Shown: positions 16,624-25,172, counted from the stretch's first letter. The stretch: 55,782 bases of DNA from Jannaschia aquimarina (GCF_000877395.1 NZ_JYFE01000005.1:1-55782), one strand, 5' to 3'. Notes: generated from the letters alone by a model not told the origin. Numbers and translations are program-made.

Positions 16624-17037
16624 ATGGCCGGATGCCTGCTCCGGGGTCTGCCCCGCGGCGCGGAGATCATCAGCCGGTTCGCGACGGGCGACAGGTTCCA
16701 CGACGCCGAAATCCGCGCATTGGACCTGTCCGACCGAGGGGGCGCGCGGCGCGACCTGCACGCTTGGACCATGACGGACGAGGTGGGTGCCGACGGCTTC
16801 CACGCACCGAGCGTCATGCCGTCGTCCGCTTTGACGTCGAGCGGCTCTGCCGGGTCGACCTGCGATGTCTCGACAGCGGCTTGGCTATGCTCGCCCTTCT
16901 CGACATGACCGGCACGCCCCAGAGGACGCGTCTCGATGTCAGCGTCGGTCGGCCCCGAGGGCTTGCTCGAGGGCAAAGGCCTCCGGATCACCGTGATCCC
17001 CGACCGGCCCGATCCGGATGCCCCCATCCGCCGTTGA
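16624..17037 (+). pseudogene. Imm50-like immunity family gene, broken by two compensating frameshifts
   Basis: Frame 1 from the ATG at 16624 reads FHDAEIRALDL and LHAWTMTDEVGADGF, up to about 16800. The homology then continues in the other frame as RTERHAVVRFDVERL and LRCLDSGLAMLALL (about 16802-16947), and returns to frame 1 as GPEGLLEGKGLRITVIPD, ending at TGA 17035-17037. The order FHDAE, MTDEV, HAVV.F, then GL.G is that of Imm50-like small proteins as I know them. A one-base loss near 16802 and a one-base gain near 16947 explain it. Either the gene is dead, or the assembly has errors. A toxin partner is not visible. Family name is from memory. Confidence 0.5.
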
Positions 17038-17091
17038 CACCTCGTCCCCGGCCCGCAACCCTGTCGCCGCCTTTCCAGCCGGAGCGTCGCC

Positions 17092-17658
17092 ATGCCCGAC
17101 CTGCCCTTCGCCTGCCGCTGCGGCCGCCTGCGCGGTCACCTGTCGGACATGGATCCGTCCGCCTACACCCACATCGTCTGCCATTGTGACGATTGCCGGG
17201 CCGCCTACACCCATCTGGGGATGGCCGACCCCGAGAAGGTGGGCATCGTTCAGACCAGTCAGGATCAGGTCCATATCGACGAAGGCGGAGAGAACCTGCG
17301 GGTCTTTCGCCACACCGCCAAGGGCGCACTGCGCTGGTACGCGACCTGCTGCGACACGCCGCTCTTCTACACCCCGCTCAAGGCGCGGCTGGTCCATGTC
17401 GGCGTGAATGCGGACCGGGTGGACGGCGATCTGGGCCCCGTCCGGGCCGAAGGCTTCGTGCCGACCGGATCGGGCCACCGTCACAAGGGCGCCCTCAGGA
17501 TGGTCGGGCGGATGGCGACGCGCATGGCGGCCAAGAACCTGAACGGGCAATGGCGCGAGACGCCCTTCTTCGACGACGAGGGCGCGCCCGCCGTCCCGCC
17601 TCAGGTCCTGACGCGAGAGCAGCGCGCTGCCGCGTTGATGGGCGTCCGCCAGAGCTAG
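17092..17658 (+). CDS. DUF6151 / GFA-like zinc-binding protein
   Basis: 188 residues. Cysteines are arranged as in the GFA/CENP-V fold: CRCG near residues 8-11, CHCDDC near 30-35 and CCDTPL near 87-92, with a RVFRHT strand between. These would bind one or two zinc ions. Glutathione-dependent formaldehyde-activating enzyme is the best-known member of the fold, but this longer group (with RWYATCCDTPLFYTP) is separate, and its substrate is unknown. The start at 17092 follows GGAGCG. The C-terminal third is basic (MVGRMATRMAAKNLNGQW). Stand-alone gene after the broken Imm50-like gene. Confidence 0.75.
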   Translation: MPDLPFACRCGRLRGHLSDMDPSAYTHIVCHCDDCRAAYTHLGMADPEKVGIVQTSQDQVHIDEGGENLRVFRHTAKGALRWYATCCDTPLFYTPLKARLVHVGVNADRVDGDLGPVRAEGFVPTGSGHRHKGALRMVGRMATRMAAKNLNGQWRETPFFDDEGAPAVPPQVLTREQRAAALMGVRQS

Positions 17659-17677
17659 GCGCGCGGGGCGCCTCCGC

Positions 17678-17782
17678 TCACTCCATCGGGGGAATGATGA
17701 TCGGATCCGGCTCCGGCGGCGCGTCCGGCCCGAAACAGGCCGCGAGGCCAAGGCAGATCATCAGAACCGAGACGATACGCAT
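17678..17782 (-). CDS. Small lipoprotein, 34 residues
   Basis: MRIVSVLMICLGLAAC is a lipoprotein signal with the lipobox LAAC at residues 13-16 (Cys16). A short Pro/Asp/Ile-rich tail (FGPDAPPEPDPIIIPPME) follows. AAGGGA lies 7-12 bases before the ATG at 17782. Entericidin-sized lipoproteins of this kind are common in the group, but I recognise no exact family. It is convergent with the DUF6151 gene. Confidence 0.65.
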   Translation of the reverse strand: MRIVSVLMICLGLAACFGPDAPPEPDPIIIPPME

Positions 17783-17939
17783 CGCGAATCCCTTCCGTCA
17801 TGTGCTGCGGAAGAGCGTAGCGATGCAGGGTGGCGTTGGGTAGATCGCCGAGCGGGTCCACAGACGGATCGGACATGCGCGGCCCGGGACGGATCCGGTC
17901 GAACCTCCGATCATCGGCGCCGTCGCGTCTGACGAAGAT

Positions 17940-18854
17940 CTAGAGCGGCACGAAGAGGGCCGCATAGGCGACCAGCATGACCGCCGCCTCGCGTCGGCAG
18001 AGGATGTATCCCGTCCGCAGGAAGGCCAGCGTGACGACCGAAGCGCCGACCATCACCGGGATCCAGAACGTCAGGAAGGCGTCTCCGACCCCGACCGGCG
18101 CCACGATGGCCGCCCCGGCCAGCACGATCGTGCCGTTGAAGACGTTGCTCCCGAGGATGCCGCCGAGGATCATGCCGGAGTGCCGGCGCAGGACCGCGGC
18201 CACGCAGGCGGCAAGCTCCGGGAGCGAGGTGCCCAAGGCGACGACCGTCAGGCCGATCATAGCTTCGGACACGCCGAGGCGGCCCGCGATGTCGATCGCG
18301 GCGCCGATGAAGAGATTCGCGCCGAGCGGAAGGGCCACAAGCGCGGCAAGGCACACGGCTGCCGCGGCCCAGAGGCGATGCGCCCCGGGATCTTCGGCTT
18401 CGTCGGTGTCGGGCAGGCTCCGCCAGCGCAGCGCCAGATAGCAGAGCATCCCCGCGACCAGCCCCACCGCATCGCCGACCGAAACCACTCCGTCAGAGCA
18501 CACGAATGCGAGGGCAAGCGCACCGACCAACATGGCAGTCCCGTCGATGCGCAGGACGTCCCGGTCGATGGAAAGCGGCGCGATCAGCGCGGTGATCGCC
18601 AGCACGAGCAACAGGTTGGCGATATTGCTGCCTACGATGTTTCCCATCGCGACATCCGGCGAGGGGACGGACATGGCGTTGATGGCCACGAACAGTTCGG
18701 GCGCGGAGGTGCCGAACCCCATCACGACGAAGGCGACGATCACGGGCGGGACCCGAAGATGCCCCGCCAGTCCCGCGATCCCGTCCACGAGCCAGTCGCC
18801 GCCAAGAAAAAGCAGGCCGCATCCGGCGGCCAGAAAGGCGGTCTCGAGAAGCAT
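17940..18854 (-). CDS. Calcium/sodium antiporter, CaCA superfamily (YrbG-like)
   Basis: 304 residues with about ten membrane helices. The two inverted alpha repeats carry the ion-binding signatures GFGTSAPELFV with GNIVGSNIAN (about residues 46-80) and ALGTSLPELA with GGILGSNVFN (about 205-245). Both glutamates are present, so cation exchange should work. A cytoplasmic loop (LPDTDEAEDPGAH) separates the halves. Its ATG overlaps the stop of the phosphatase gene by one base (TGATG). It is the last gene of the RpiR-ABC-phosphatase unit. Other CaCA substrates (K+, H+, Mg2+) cannot be excluded. Confidence 0.87.
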   Translation of the reverse strand: MLLETAFLAAGCGLLFLGGDWLVDGIAGLAGHLRVPPVIVAFVVMGFGTSAPELFVAINAMSVPSPDVAMGNIVGSNIANLLLVLAITALIAPLSIDRDVLRIDGTAMLVGALALAFVCSDGVVSVGDAVGLVAGMLCYLALRWRSLPDTDEAEDPGAHRLWAAAAVCLAALVALPLGANLFIGAAIDIAGRLGVSEAMIGLTVVALGTSLPELAACVAAVLRRHSGMILGGILGSNVFNGTIVLAGAAIVAPVGVGDAFLTFWIPVMVGASVVTLAFLRTGYILCRREAAVMLVAYAALFVPL

Positions 18855-19453
18855 CAGTCCGGCGCTCCGAACTCCAGGTCGTCGGGCAGGTAATTGAGAA
18901 GTTCGAGGCGCGGCGGCTTGCCCGCCGCCACCCGGATCGCGCTCAGGCTGGCGGGGGCCACCGGAATGATGCGGGCGGGATCGAGCCCGATATAGCGTTG
19001 CAGGATCGCGCGGATGACGCCGCCATGGCAGGTCACCAACAGGTTGTCGCAGGGATCGCGCCGTTCCTCTTCGATTGCGGCCTCCACGCGGGACGCGAAA
19101 GTCTCCCAGCTCTCGCCACCGGGCGGAGAGTGGGTTCCGGCCCGCCAGCCCAGCCAGGCTTCTTCGCTCTCGGCGCGGATGTCGTCGACGGCGCGACCGG
19201 TCCAGTCGCCCACGTCGATCTCTCGCAAACCTTCCGTCAGGCGGGGGGCGTCGGCGCCCACGCGCCGGGCCGTCTCGCGCACGCGCTCCAAATCCGAAGA
19301 TACGGTGCGACAGGGACCGATGCTTTGGATCACCGGCCTGAGCGCATCGGCCTGCGCGCGGCCGAGCTCGGACAAGCCGATATCGGCCTGACCCTGAAGG
19401 CGGCGCGCGGCGTTCCATTCGGATTGCCCGTGGCGGACCAGAAGCAGCCGCAT
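18854..19453 (-). CDS. Histidine phosphatase family protein (phosphoglycerate-mutase fold)
   Basis: 199 residues. N-terminal RHGQSEWN puts the phosphohistidine at His8; Arg7 follows the family pattern. The second catalytic His is in TCHGGVIRAIL (about residues 143-153), with GLREIDVGDWTG in between. No signal peptide, so cytosolic. Substrates in the family range from phosphoglycerate to sugar and cobalamin phosphates. Being coupled (TGATG at both ends) to an ABC transporter and an antiporter, it may dephosphorylate the imported compound. Broad-specificity phosphatase is the safe description. Confidence 0.83.
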   Translation of the reverse strand: MRLLLVRHGQSEWNAARRLQGQADIGLSELGRAQADALRPVIQSIGPCRTVSSDLERVRETARRVGADAPRLTEGLREIDVGDWTGRAVDDIRAESEEAWLGWRAGTHSPPGGESWETFASRVEAAIEEERRDPCDNLLVTCHGGVIRAILQRYIGLDPARIIPVAPASLSAIRVAAGKPPRLELLNYLPDDLEFGAPD

Positions 19454-20511
19454 CAGACGATCCTCTCGCCATCGGGGCCGAACCAGCTATCGGGTTCGGA
19501 CGGCAGGCGGAACTGCACCGTCTCGCCAATCCGCTTAGCGGGCGGACGATCCACGATGGCGGTGAGGCGAAGCCCGTCGCGCAGGCCGGTGACCATGGTG
19601 CGTCCGGCGATGGCGCTGATCTCGACCAGCTCCATCGGCAGGGTCGTCTCGCCCTCCGTCTCGGCGAGGGCCATCGTTTCGGCGCGGTACATGGCCATGC
19701 ACTCCTCTGCGGGCGGGCTCAGCGGCATGTGCCGCCCACCGACCTTGTAGCCGGTGCCGTTCTTGACCACGGGCACCATGTTGTTGGGCGGCGTCCCCAC
19801 GAAGGTCGCCACAAAGGCCGTCTTGGGCCGCTCGATCAGGTCGGCGGGCGGGCCGAATTGCTGGACGCGGCCCTCGTTCATCACGGCGACATGGGTGGCC
19901 ATCGTCATAGCCTCGATCTGGTCGTGGGTGACGTAGACCGTGGTCGCGCCAGTGGCGCGGTGCAGGCGCATCAGCTCCGTCCGCATCTCGACCCGCAGCT
20001 TTGCATCGAGGTTTGATAGGGGCTCGTCGAACAGCAGGACCGACGGCTTCGGGGCGATCGTGCGCGCGATGGCCACGCGCTGCTGCTGTCCACCGGAGAT
20101 CTCGTTCGGGTAGCGGTCGGCGAGTTGTCCGATCTCCAGCAGCTTCAGCACCTCATCCACGCGCGCGGCCCTCTCGGCCTTGGGCATCTTCATGACCTTC
20201 AGAGGCCAGTCCACGTTCCCGCGCACCGACATGTGCGGCCAGAGCGCGTAGGACTGAAATACCAGCCCCGAATTGCGCTTCGCGGGATCGACGGCCCAGT
20301 CGCGATCGCCATCCGAGACGGTCTGGCCGTCGAAGACGATCTGCCCCTCGCTCGGCAGTTCCAGCCCGGCCAGCATCCGCAAGAGCGTGGTCTTGCCGCA
20401 GCCCGACGGCCCGAGCAGCACGAGGAACGCGCCGTCGGGGACCGCGATCGAGACGTCCTTCACGGCCTCGACCGCGCCGAACCGCTTGGTCAGATTTCGG
20501 ATCTCGAGCAT
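19453..20511 (-). CDS. ABC transporter ATP-binding protein (FbpC/PotA type)
   Basis: 352 residues. Walker A GPSGCGKT (34-41), Q-loop Gln86, signature ISGGQ (138-142), Walker B LLFDEP with Asp162/Glu163, and the switch His in YVTHDQ. A C-terminal TOBE domain (about 240-350) marks the carbohydrate/spermidine/iron subgroup. Drives the permease encoded just upstream (9-base gap). Its stop overlaps the next gene's ATG (TGATG). Substrate specificity is set by the binding protein, not by this subunit. Confidence 0.92.
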   Translation of the reverse strand: MLEIRNLTKRFGAVEAVKDVSIAVPDGAFLVLLGPSGCGKTTLLRMLAGLELPSEGQIVFDGQTVSDGDRDWAVDPAKRNSGLVFQSYALWPHMSVRGNVDWPLKVMKMPKAERAARVDEVLKLLEIGQLADRYPNEISGGQQQRVAIARTIAPKPSVLLFDEPLSNLDAKLRVEMRTELMRLHRATGATTVYVTHDQIEAMTMATHVAVMNEGRVQQFGPPADLIERPKTAFVATFVGTPPNNMVPVVKNGTGYKVGGRHMPLSPPAEECMAMYRAETMALAETEGETTLPMELVEISAIAGRTMVTGLRDGLRLTAIVDRPPAKRIGETVQFRLPSEPDSWFGPDGERIV

Positions 20512-20520
20512 CGAACTCCC

Positions 20521-22266
20521 TCAGCTCTGCAGCCACGGCTGCGACTTGGCCTGCAACCGGCTGGCAATCAGCGTCGCGGCGATGGACAGGAACAGGATCA
20601 CCACGGTGATCGCGTTGGCGAACTGGCCGAAGCCTTCGGAGGCGTAGCGATAGGCCAGGACCGACAGGACCGGCATCGTCGGCGTGAAGAGCAGCACCAC
20701 AAGCGACAGATCGCGGATGATCTTGACGAAGATCAGGATGCCGCCCGCCGCAAGCCCCCGGATCGCGAGCGGCACCGTGATCGCGGCAAGCCGCCGCGCG
20801 AAGCCGGCTCCGGTTATGCGCGCGCTCTCCTCCAGCTCGCCGCCGACCTGCTGGATCACCGCGCGCCCCGTCTGCACCGAGAAGGGCAGCAGATAGGCGG
20901 TGGCCGCGATGACGAGCAGGGCGAAGGTGCCGTAGAGCGCCGGGAACGGCCCGATTGGCGCGCCGAGATAGGCGATATAGGCCGCGCCGAAGGCGATGCC
21001 GGGCACGAGCAGTGGCAGGAAGCTGATCTGGGTGATGGCCGCCGACATCCAGCCTTCGCGGAAGCGGGCCGTGGTGTAGGAGGCCAGGAGCCCAACGAAC
21101 ATGCCGGTGAAGGCCACCGCGAGGCCCAGGCCCAGCGTGACCGTCAGCGCCCGCACGATATCCTCGTTGTAGGCAATGCCGGGAATGCCCTGCGCGAAAG
21201 ACGGATCGCTCTGGCCGATCCAGTAATGCAGCGTCCAGTCCGAGAAGAGGTTGGCCGAGGACGGCGCGAGGCTCGACGCGGTCAGCACGATGACCGGCAC
21301 CACGGTGGAGCTCAGCATGACGACCATCGCCACGGCAAAGAGCGGCCAGCGCGCGCCACGCAGATCGAACCGCTTGGCCCGCCCGCCCTTGCCCGTGATC
21401 GTCGTATAGGACCGGCGGCCCGACACGATCCGGTTCCCGGCCCAGAGGAAGGCGCCGGAGATCAGCACGAGCAGAATGCCGATCACATAGCCGCGCCCGA
21501 CCTGCCCGACCTCGATCATCCCGAACAGGCGGGTCGAGAGGGTCTGCATCCGCACCGGCAGGCCCAGCAGCGCCGGCGTGGCGAAGTTCGACACCGCCCC
21601 CGCGAAGCAGAGCGACCCCGCCGCCACCAGCGCCGGCGTCGTGACCGGCAGGATGATCCCCATCAGGATGCGCCGCCCCTTCGCACCCGCGATCTGCGCC
21701 GCCTCCACTAAGTCCGAGTTCACCGTCGCCAACGCCGCGGCGATGATCGTGAAGGCCAGGCTGAAGTAATGCAGGGTCAGCACGATCAGCGTCGGCACCA
21801 TGCCCCAGGCCAGCCAATCGGGGATGTCCAGCCCCAGGCCCTGAAGCCACCCGACCTGACCCCCAACGCGGTCGTTGCGGAAGAGCGCCCCCCAGGCCAG
21901 CGCCGCCGCGAAGGACGGGATCATGAAGGGCAGCGTCGCCATCACGCCGATCGTCCGTCGGAACGGGACATTGGTCATCACGACAAGCCATGCCAGGAAT
22001 CCGCCCAGCAGGACGCAACCCGTCGACACGACCGCGCCGATCAGGAGCGTGTTGCCAAGCGGCTTGTAGAACAGGTTCGTCGACAATCGTCCCGTCAGGA
22101 CGTCCGACCACGCCCGGATCGTCTCCGGCTGCAGCGTGAACAGCACCGTCCGAACCAGTGGCAGAACGATCAGCGCGATCAGGATCGCCAGCACGGCGAT
22201 CTTGAGCGGGGTGCCCTGGCGGAACCACACGCGCCGTCCGTGCCCTGTCATGGCCGCATCCGCCAT
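20521..22266 (-). CDS. ABC transporter permease, two fused modules (FbpB type)
   Basis: 581 residues with about twelve membrane helices in two homologous halves, each with an EAA-type cytoplasmic loop: EAAQIAGAKGRRILMGIILP (about residue 190) in the first half and EESARITGAGFARRLAAITVP (about 470) in the second. Fused permeases of this length are typical of Fe(III), thiamine and 2-aminoethylphosphonate importers. One polypeptide therefore replaces two subunits. It begins after an ATG at 22266 with a GGAATGTC ribosome site, downstream of the binding-protein gene. Confidence 0.9.
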   Translation of the reverse strand: MADAAMTGHGRRVWFRQGTPLKIAVLAILIALIVLPLVRTVLFTLQPETIRAWSDVLTGRLSTNLFYKPLGNTLLIGAVVSTGCVLLGGFLAWLVVMTNVPFRRTIGVMATLPFMIPSFAAALAWGALFRNDRVGGQVGWLQGLGLDIPDWLAWGMVPTLIVLTLHYFSLAFTIIAAALATVNSDLVEAAQIAGAKGRRILMGIILPVTTPALVAAGSLCFAGAVSNFATPALLGLPVRMQTLSTRLFGMIEVGQVGRGYVIGILLVLISGAFLWAGNRIVSGRRSYTTITGKGGRAKRFDLRGARWPLFAVAMVVMLSSTVVPVIVLTASSLAPSSANLFSDWTLHYWIGQSDPSFAQGIPGIAYNEDIVRALTVTLGLGLAVAFTGMFVGLLASYTTARFREGWMSAAITQISFLPLLVPGIAFGAAYIAYLGAPIGPFPALYGTFALLVIAATAYLLPFSVQTGRAVIQQVGGELEESARITGAGFARRLAAITVPLAIRGLAAGGILIFVKIIRDLSLVVLLFTPTMPVLSVLAYRYASEGFGQFANAITVVILFLSIAATLIASRLQAKSQPWLQS

Positions 22267-22332
22267 CGAGACATTCCTTCAGGAGTGAAAAACAGGGGGG
22301 GCGGGCAATCCATCTGCCCGCCCCGAGCGCGC

Positions 22333-23454
22333 CTATTGCAGCGTCAGGATCAGGTCGCCGATCTCGGCCCGGATGGTCGCCGTCTCGGCCGGGTCGATCC
22401 GCCACGCGGTGAAGTCGTCCAGCGGCACCGCATCGGGATGCGGCGGGATGTCGGTCCGGGTGACGTAGTCGCCCGCCACATAGAACGGGGCCAGTCCCGG
22501 CCCGCCGGTTTCGGTCTCGTCCCCCATCAGGAAGTCGATGACCAGACGGGCTGCCGCGGGGTTCTGCGGCTCGGCCGAAAGCGCGAGGATCGCGGGGAAG
22601 ATGATGCCCGGCGCGGGCGCGACGTCGTTTGCGACCTGCAACGCCCAGCCTTCGTCCTCGTTGTCGCGGCGGTCCGAATAGCTGGTGAACCCGACAGGAG
22701 GATTGTCCTGACCCATCGCACCGACCGCGACGTTCACGTCATCCGTCGACCCCACGAGGATCACATCGTTGGCGAAGAGGTCGATGATGAACTTCTCGCC
22801 CGCATTCGCGGCACCGTCGAGGTCGATGGCCTCTCCGAACTCCGCTTCGTACGCCTCGGCCATCTCGTCCGAGCGCAGCACGATCTCGGTCATCAGATCG
22901 AGGTAATCGCCCCGCTGCAGCGGATCGACCATCACGACCCGGCCAACCCATTCCTCGCGCGTCAGATCCCAGAGGCTGTCGACCGGCGCGCCGTCGGGAT
23001 TGGCTTCCTCGTTATACATCAGCACCTTCGTCGAGAGGCGCTGCGCCAGAAGCGGGTCCTTGTATTGCTCGGGCACCCGGTCGGCCACGCGGGGCGGCAC
23101 GTACGGCGCGATGATGCCCGTCTCCAGAAGTTCGGTCAGCACGACCGGCGTGTCGGAGATGTAGATCACGTCCGCATTGGTCACACCGGCCTGCGCCTCG
23201 GCGCGCAGTCGCGCGATCTGCTCGGTCGACGAGATGTCGAACCCTTGCAGGTCGATGCCGGGATAGGCCTCCTCGAAGGCCGTCTCCACCCGTCCGATCC
23301 GGCTGGTGAACGAATAGACGGTCACCGTGCCCTCTTCCTGGGCGAGCGGCAGCAATTCGTCCGGCGACATCTCGTTGACGTGCCCGTCGGCCATCGCGGC
23401 CGAAGACAACACAATACCTATCGCGCCGAAGCGCGTCGCTGTCAGTGCAGTCAT
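22333..23454 (-). CDS. Periplasmic substrate-binding protein (family 1/6, FbpA-like)
   Basis: 373 residues. A signal peptide is at about 1-22 (SSAAMADG cleavage area). The mature protein begins with the fold's first strand GTVTVYSFTSRIGRVETAFE, then STEQIARLRAEAQAGVTNADV and a WDLTREEWVGRVVMVDP segment. It belongs to the class of iron/phosphonate/polyamine binders. The adjacent double tyrosine typical of ferric-ion FbpA proteins is not seen, so Fe3+ is not favoured. Strong GGGAGG before the ATG. First structural gene after the RpiR regulator, 23 bases away. Confidence 0.85.
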   Translation of the reverse strand: MTALTATRFGAIGIVLSSAAMADGHVNEMSPDELLPLAQEEGTVTVYSFTSRIGRVETAFEEAYPGIDLQGFDISSTEQIARLRAEAQAGVTNADVIYISDTPVVLTELLETGIIAPYVPPRVADRVPEQYKDPLLAQRLSTKVLMYNEEANPDGAPVDSLWDLTREEWVGRVVMVDPLQRGDYLDLMTEIVLRSDEMAEAYEAEFGEAIDLDGAANAGEKFIIDLFANDVILVGSTDDVNVAVGAMGQDNPPVGFTSYSDRRDNEDEGWALQVANDVAPAPGIIFPAILALSAEPQNPAAARLVIDFLMGDETETGGPGLAPFYVAGDYVTRTDIPPHPDAVPLDDFTAWRIDPAETATIRAEIGDLILTLQ

Positions 23455-23477
23455 TTGGTCCTCCCTTGAGACCCTCT

Positions 23478-24314
23478 TTATTCGAACCGCTCGATCAGCT
23501 GTCCCAGGCGGTCCAGCTTCCTGAGCGACTCCTCCTTCGCAGTAAGACCCGCGGCTATGACGATGGCGTTACAGATGGTCATCGGCACGGTCAGCGTCTG
23601 GAATGCATCCGGATCGCCCGAGCGCGGCGCCGTCAGCAGGTGATCCGGCCGAGGCGCCAGAAACGCACCGGAATTGCCCGAAACCATGACCGTTGTGGCC
23701 CCCACCTCGCGCGCCGTCTCGATCAGGGCGGCATGTCCGCGCGGCGCCCGGCGGAACGCGAAGCTCAGCACCACGTCGCCCGCCTCCAGTCCGAGCATCT
23801 GCTCGGCAAGCGCGCGCGGATCGTTTCCGAGTTGCTGGACCTCCTTGCCGAAACGGCGGAAGCGCTTGACCATCATCAGCGCAAGAACTTCGGCATTGCC
23901 ATAGCCGTAGATGAAGATGCGCCCCGCCCCCATCAGGACGGCAGCGGCCTCCACGACCTGGTCGGGCCGGATGAATTCCTCGATGCGGCCGAGGGCCTGA
24001 GCCTCGTCCTGCGCCAGCTTGCCTAGGATCGTATCGGACGTGCTGTCCGCGATGGTCTTCTCGAAGCGCGTGGCCGTCTCGCGCGTGGCGATGAATTCGT
24101 CGCGCAGGGCGTCGCGGAAAGCGGCGTATCCGTCAAATCCCAGCTTCTTCGCCAGCCGGGACGCCGTCGCCTCGTGAACGCCGACCGATCGCGCCAGCTC
24201 TCCGGCCGTCCCGAGCGCCGCGGCGGTCGGACTCTCGATGACCGTCTTCACCAGACGCCGCTCGCTGGGCGTCAGGCTCTGGGCTCGATCTGCGATCTTC
24301 TCGATGAGGGACAC
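23478..24314 (-). CDS. RpiR/MurR-family transcriptional regulator with SIS domain
   Basis: 278 residues from a GTG at 24314 preceded by GGAG; the upstream in-frame start at 24557 would add a non-homologous leader. The N-terminal HTH_6 domain (about 1-77) has VGVHEATASRLAKKLGFDGY. A SIS domain (about 115-245) with YGYGNAEVLALMMVKRF and VLSFAFRRAPRGHAALI would bind a phosphosugar or similar effector. It is the first gene of the transporter unit, so it probably controls itself and the ABC genes. Palindromic TTGCA repeats just upstream are the likely operator. Confidence 0.88.
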   Translation of the reverse strand: MSLIEKIADRAQSLTPSERRLVKTVIESPTAAALGTAGELARSVGVHEATASRLAKKLGFDGYAAFRDALRDEFIATRETATRFEKTIADSTSDTILGKLAQDEAQALGRIEEFIRPDQVVEAAAVLMGAGRIFIYGYGNAEVLALMMVKRFRRFGKEVQQLGNDPRALAEQMLGLEAGDVVLSFAFRRAPRGHAALIETAREVGATTVMVSGNSGAFLAPRPDHLLTAPRSGDPDAFQTLTVPMTICNAIVIAAGLTAKEESLRKLDRLGQLIERFE

Positions 24315-24331
24315 GGATTCTCCGACCTGAA

Positions 24332-24388
24332 TTGCATTTCTTCTTGCATGGCAGTTTCTGTCTTGCAAGTGTATTTGCAGACCTGCAA
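24332..24388. promoter_or_regulatory. Cluster of TTGCA half-sites, likely operator of the RpiR gene
   Basis: TTGCA begins at 24332 and 24344. CTTGCAAG, a perfect palindrome, is at 24362-24369. TTGCAG-AC-CTGCAA (6-2-6) is at 24375-24388. The centres of the two palindromes are 16 bases apart. The cluster begins 18 bases upstream of the regulator's start codon, so it may also span the promoter. Confidence 0.55.
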
Positions 24389-24541
24389 GCAGACACGGCC
24401 CCGAACGGACGCGGATCCCGGTGGCGCATCTGCGACCCGGCGCCGCCGAACAAGGGCCCGATCTCGGAACACGGCCCCGGTCAAGCGAACGGGCGCACAG
24501 TTCGCTCCGGATCTGTGCATCGGTCGCGTATGTCCTCTGTC

Positions 24542-24574
24542 TGCACGGGGGGTGCACAGGGGGTGCACGGGGGT
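24542..24574. repeat. Three tandem 11-bp repeats with GTGCAC cores
   Basis: TGCACGGGGGG, TGCACAGGGGG and TGCACGGGGGT follow one another without spacer, then a broken TGCCCC. The unit is about one helical turn long, so each copy shows the same face of the helix. It lies between the RpiR gene and the Lrp-type gene, about 230 bases upstream of the RpiR start. The rest of the 24389-24671 gap shows no gene. Confidence 0.7.
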
Positions 24575-24671
24575 TGCCCCCATCGCGCGGTCGTCGATGA
24601 GGGAGGATGTTCCGTCCGCTCTGCCCGTCTCCACAAGGTCGAATCGAGCCGCCCCGGCCAGGCGCGGCGGA

Positions 24672-25133
24672 TCAGACGGGGAGCGCGGTCTCGCTCTTGA
24701 TCTCCTCCATCGAGAGCAGCGCGGTGACGTTGAAGACCCGCACTTCCGAGATCATCGCCTGGTAGAATTCGTCATAGGCGCGGGCATTGGCGACGCGGAC
24801 CTTGAGAATGTAGTCGATCTCTCCGGCCAAGCGGTGCGCCTCCTGCACTTCGGGGCGATTGCGCAGCGTTTCCAGGAACTTGGACTGCCACTCCGCCTCA
24901 TGCTCAGACGTGCGGATCAGGACGAAGAAGCACGCTTCCAGGCCCAGCGCGTCGGGATCCACGATCACCGTATTCGGCCCGATGATCCCGGCCTCGCGCA
25001 TCTTGCGGATCCGGTTCCAGACCGGGGTCTTCGAAGAGCCCACGATCCGCGCCATCGCGTCAAGCGACTGCCCCGCATCGCGCTGCAGCTCTCGGAGGAT
25101 CTTCCGGTCCAGGTCGTCGAGACGGGCGGCCAT
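24672..25133 (-). CDS. Lrp/AsnC family transcriptional regulator
   Basis: 153 residues from the ATG at 25133 after GGGGAG. Winged helix at about 5-60 (LDDLDRKILRELQRDAG, then SSKTPVWNRIRKMREAGII) followed by an RAM ligand domain (about 68-150, VRVFNVTALLSMEEIKSE). Divergent from cysG, a layout repeated in other alphaproteobacteria where this gene sits beside the cys operon. That suggests it controls sulfate or sulfite reduction, probably sensing an amino acid. An inverted repeat in the shared gap is the candidate target. Confidence 0.88.
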   Translation of the reverse strand: MAARLDDLDRKILRELQRDAGQSLDAMARIVGSSKTPVWNRIRKMREAGIIGPNTVIVDPDALGLEACFFVLIRTSEHEAEWQSKFLETLRNRPEVQEAHRLAGEIDYILKVRVANARAYDEFYQAMISEVRVFNVTALLSMEEIKSETALPV

Positions 25134-25172
25134 CCGCTTTCTCCCCGCATATCGGAACGCTGTCTTGTTTTG

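Noticed and set aside
22333-23454. Ferric-iron import by the ABC transporter
   Set aside because: The adjacent tyrosine pair expected in FbpA is not seen and the regulator is of the RpiR type, not Fur-like; kept only as a structural resemblance.
24542-24580. A short CRISPR-like array
   Set aside because: Units are 11 bp, directly joined with no spacer, and no cas gene is near.
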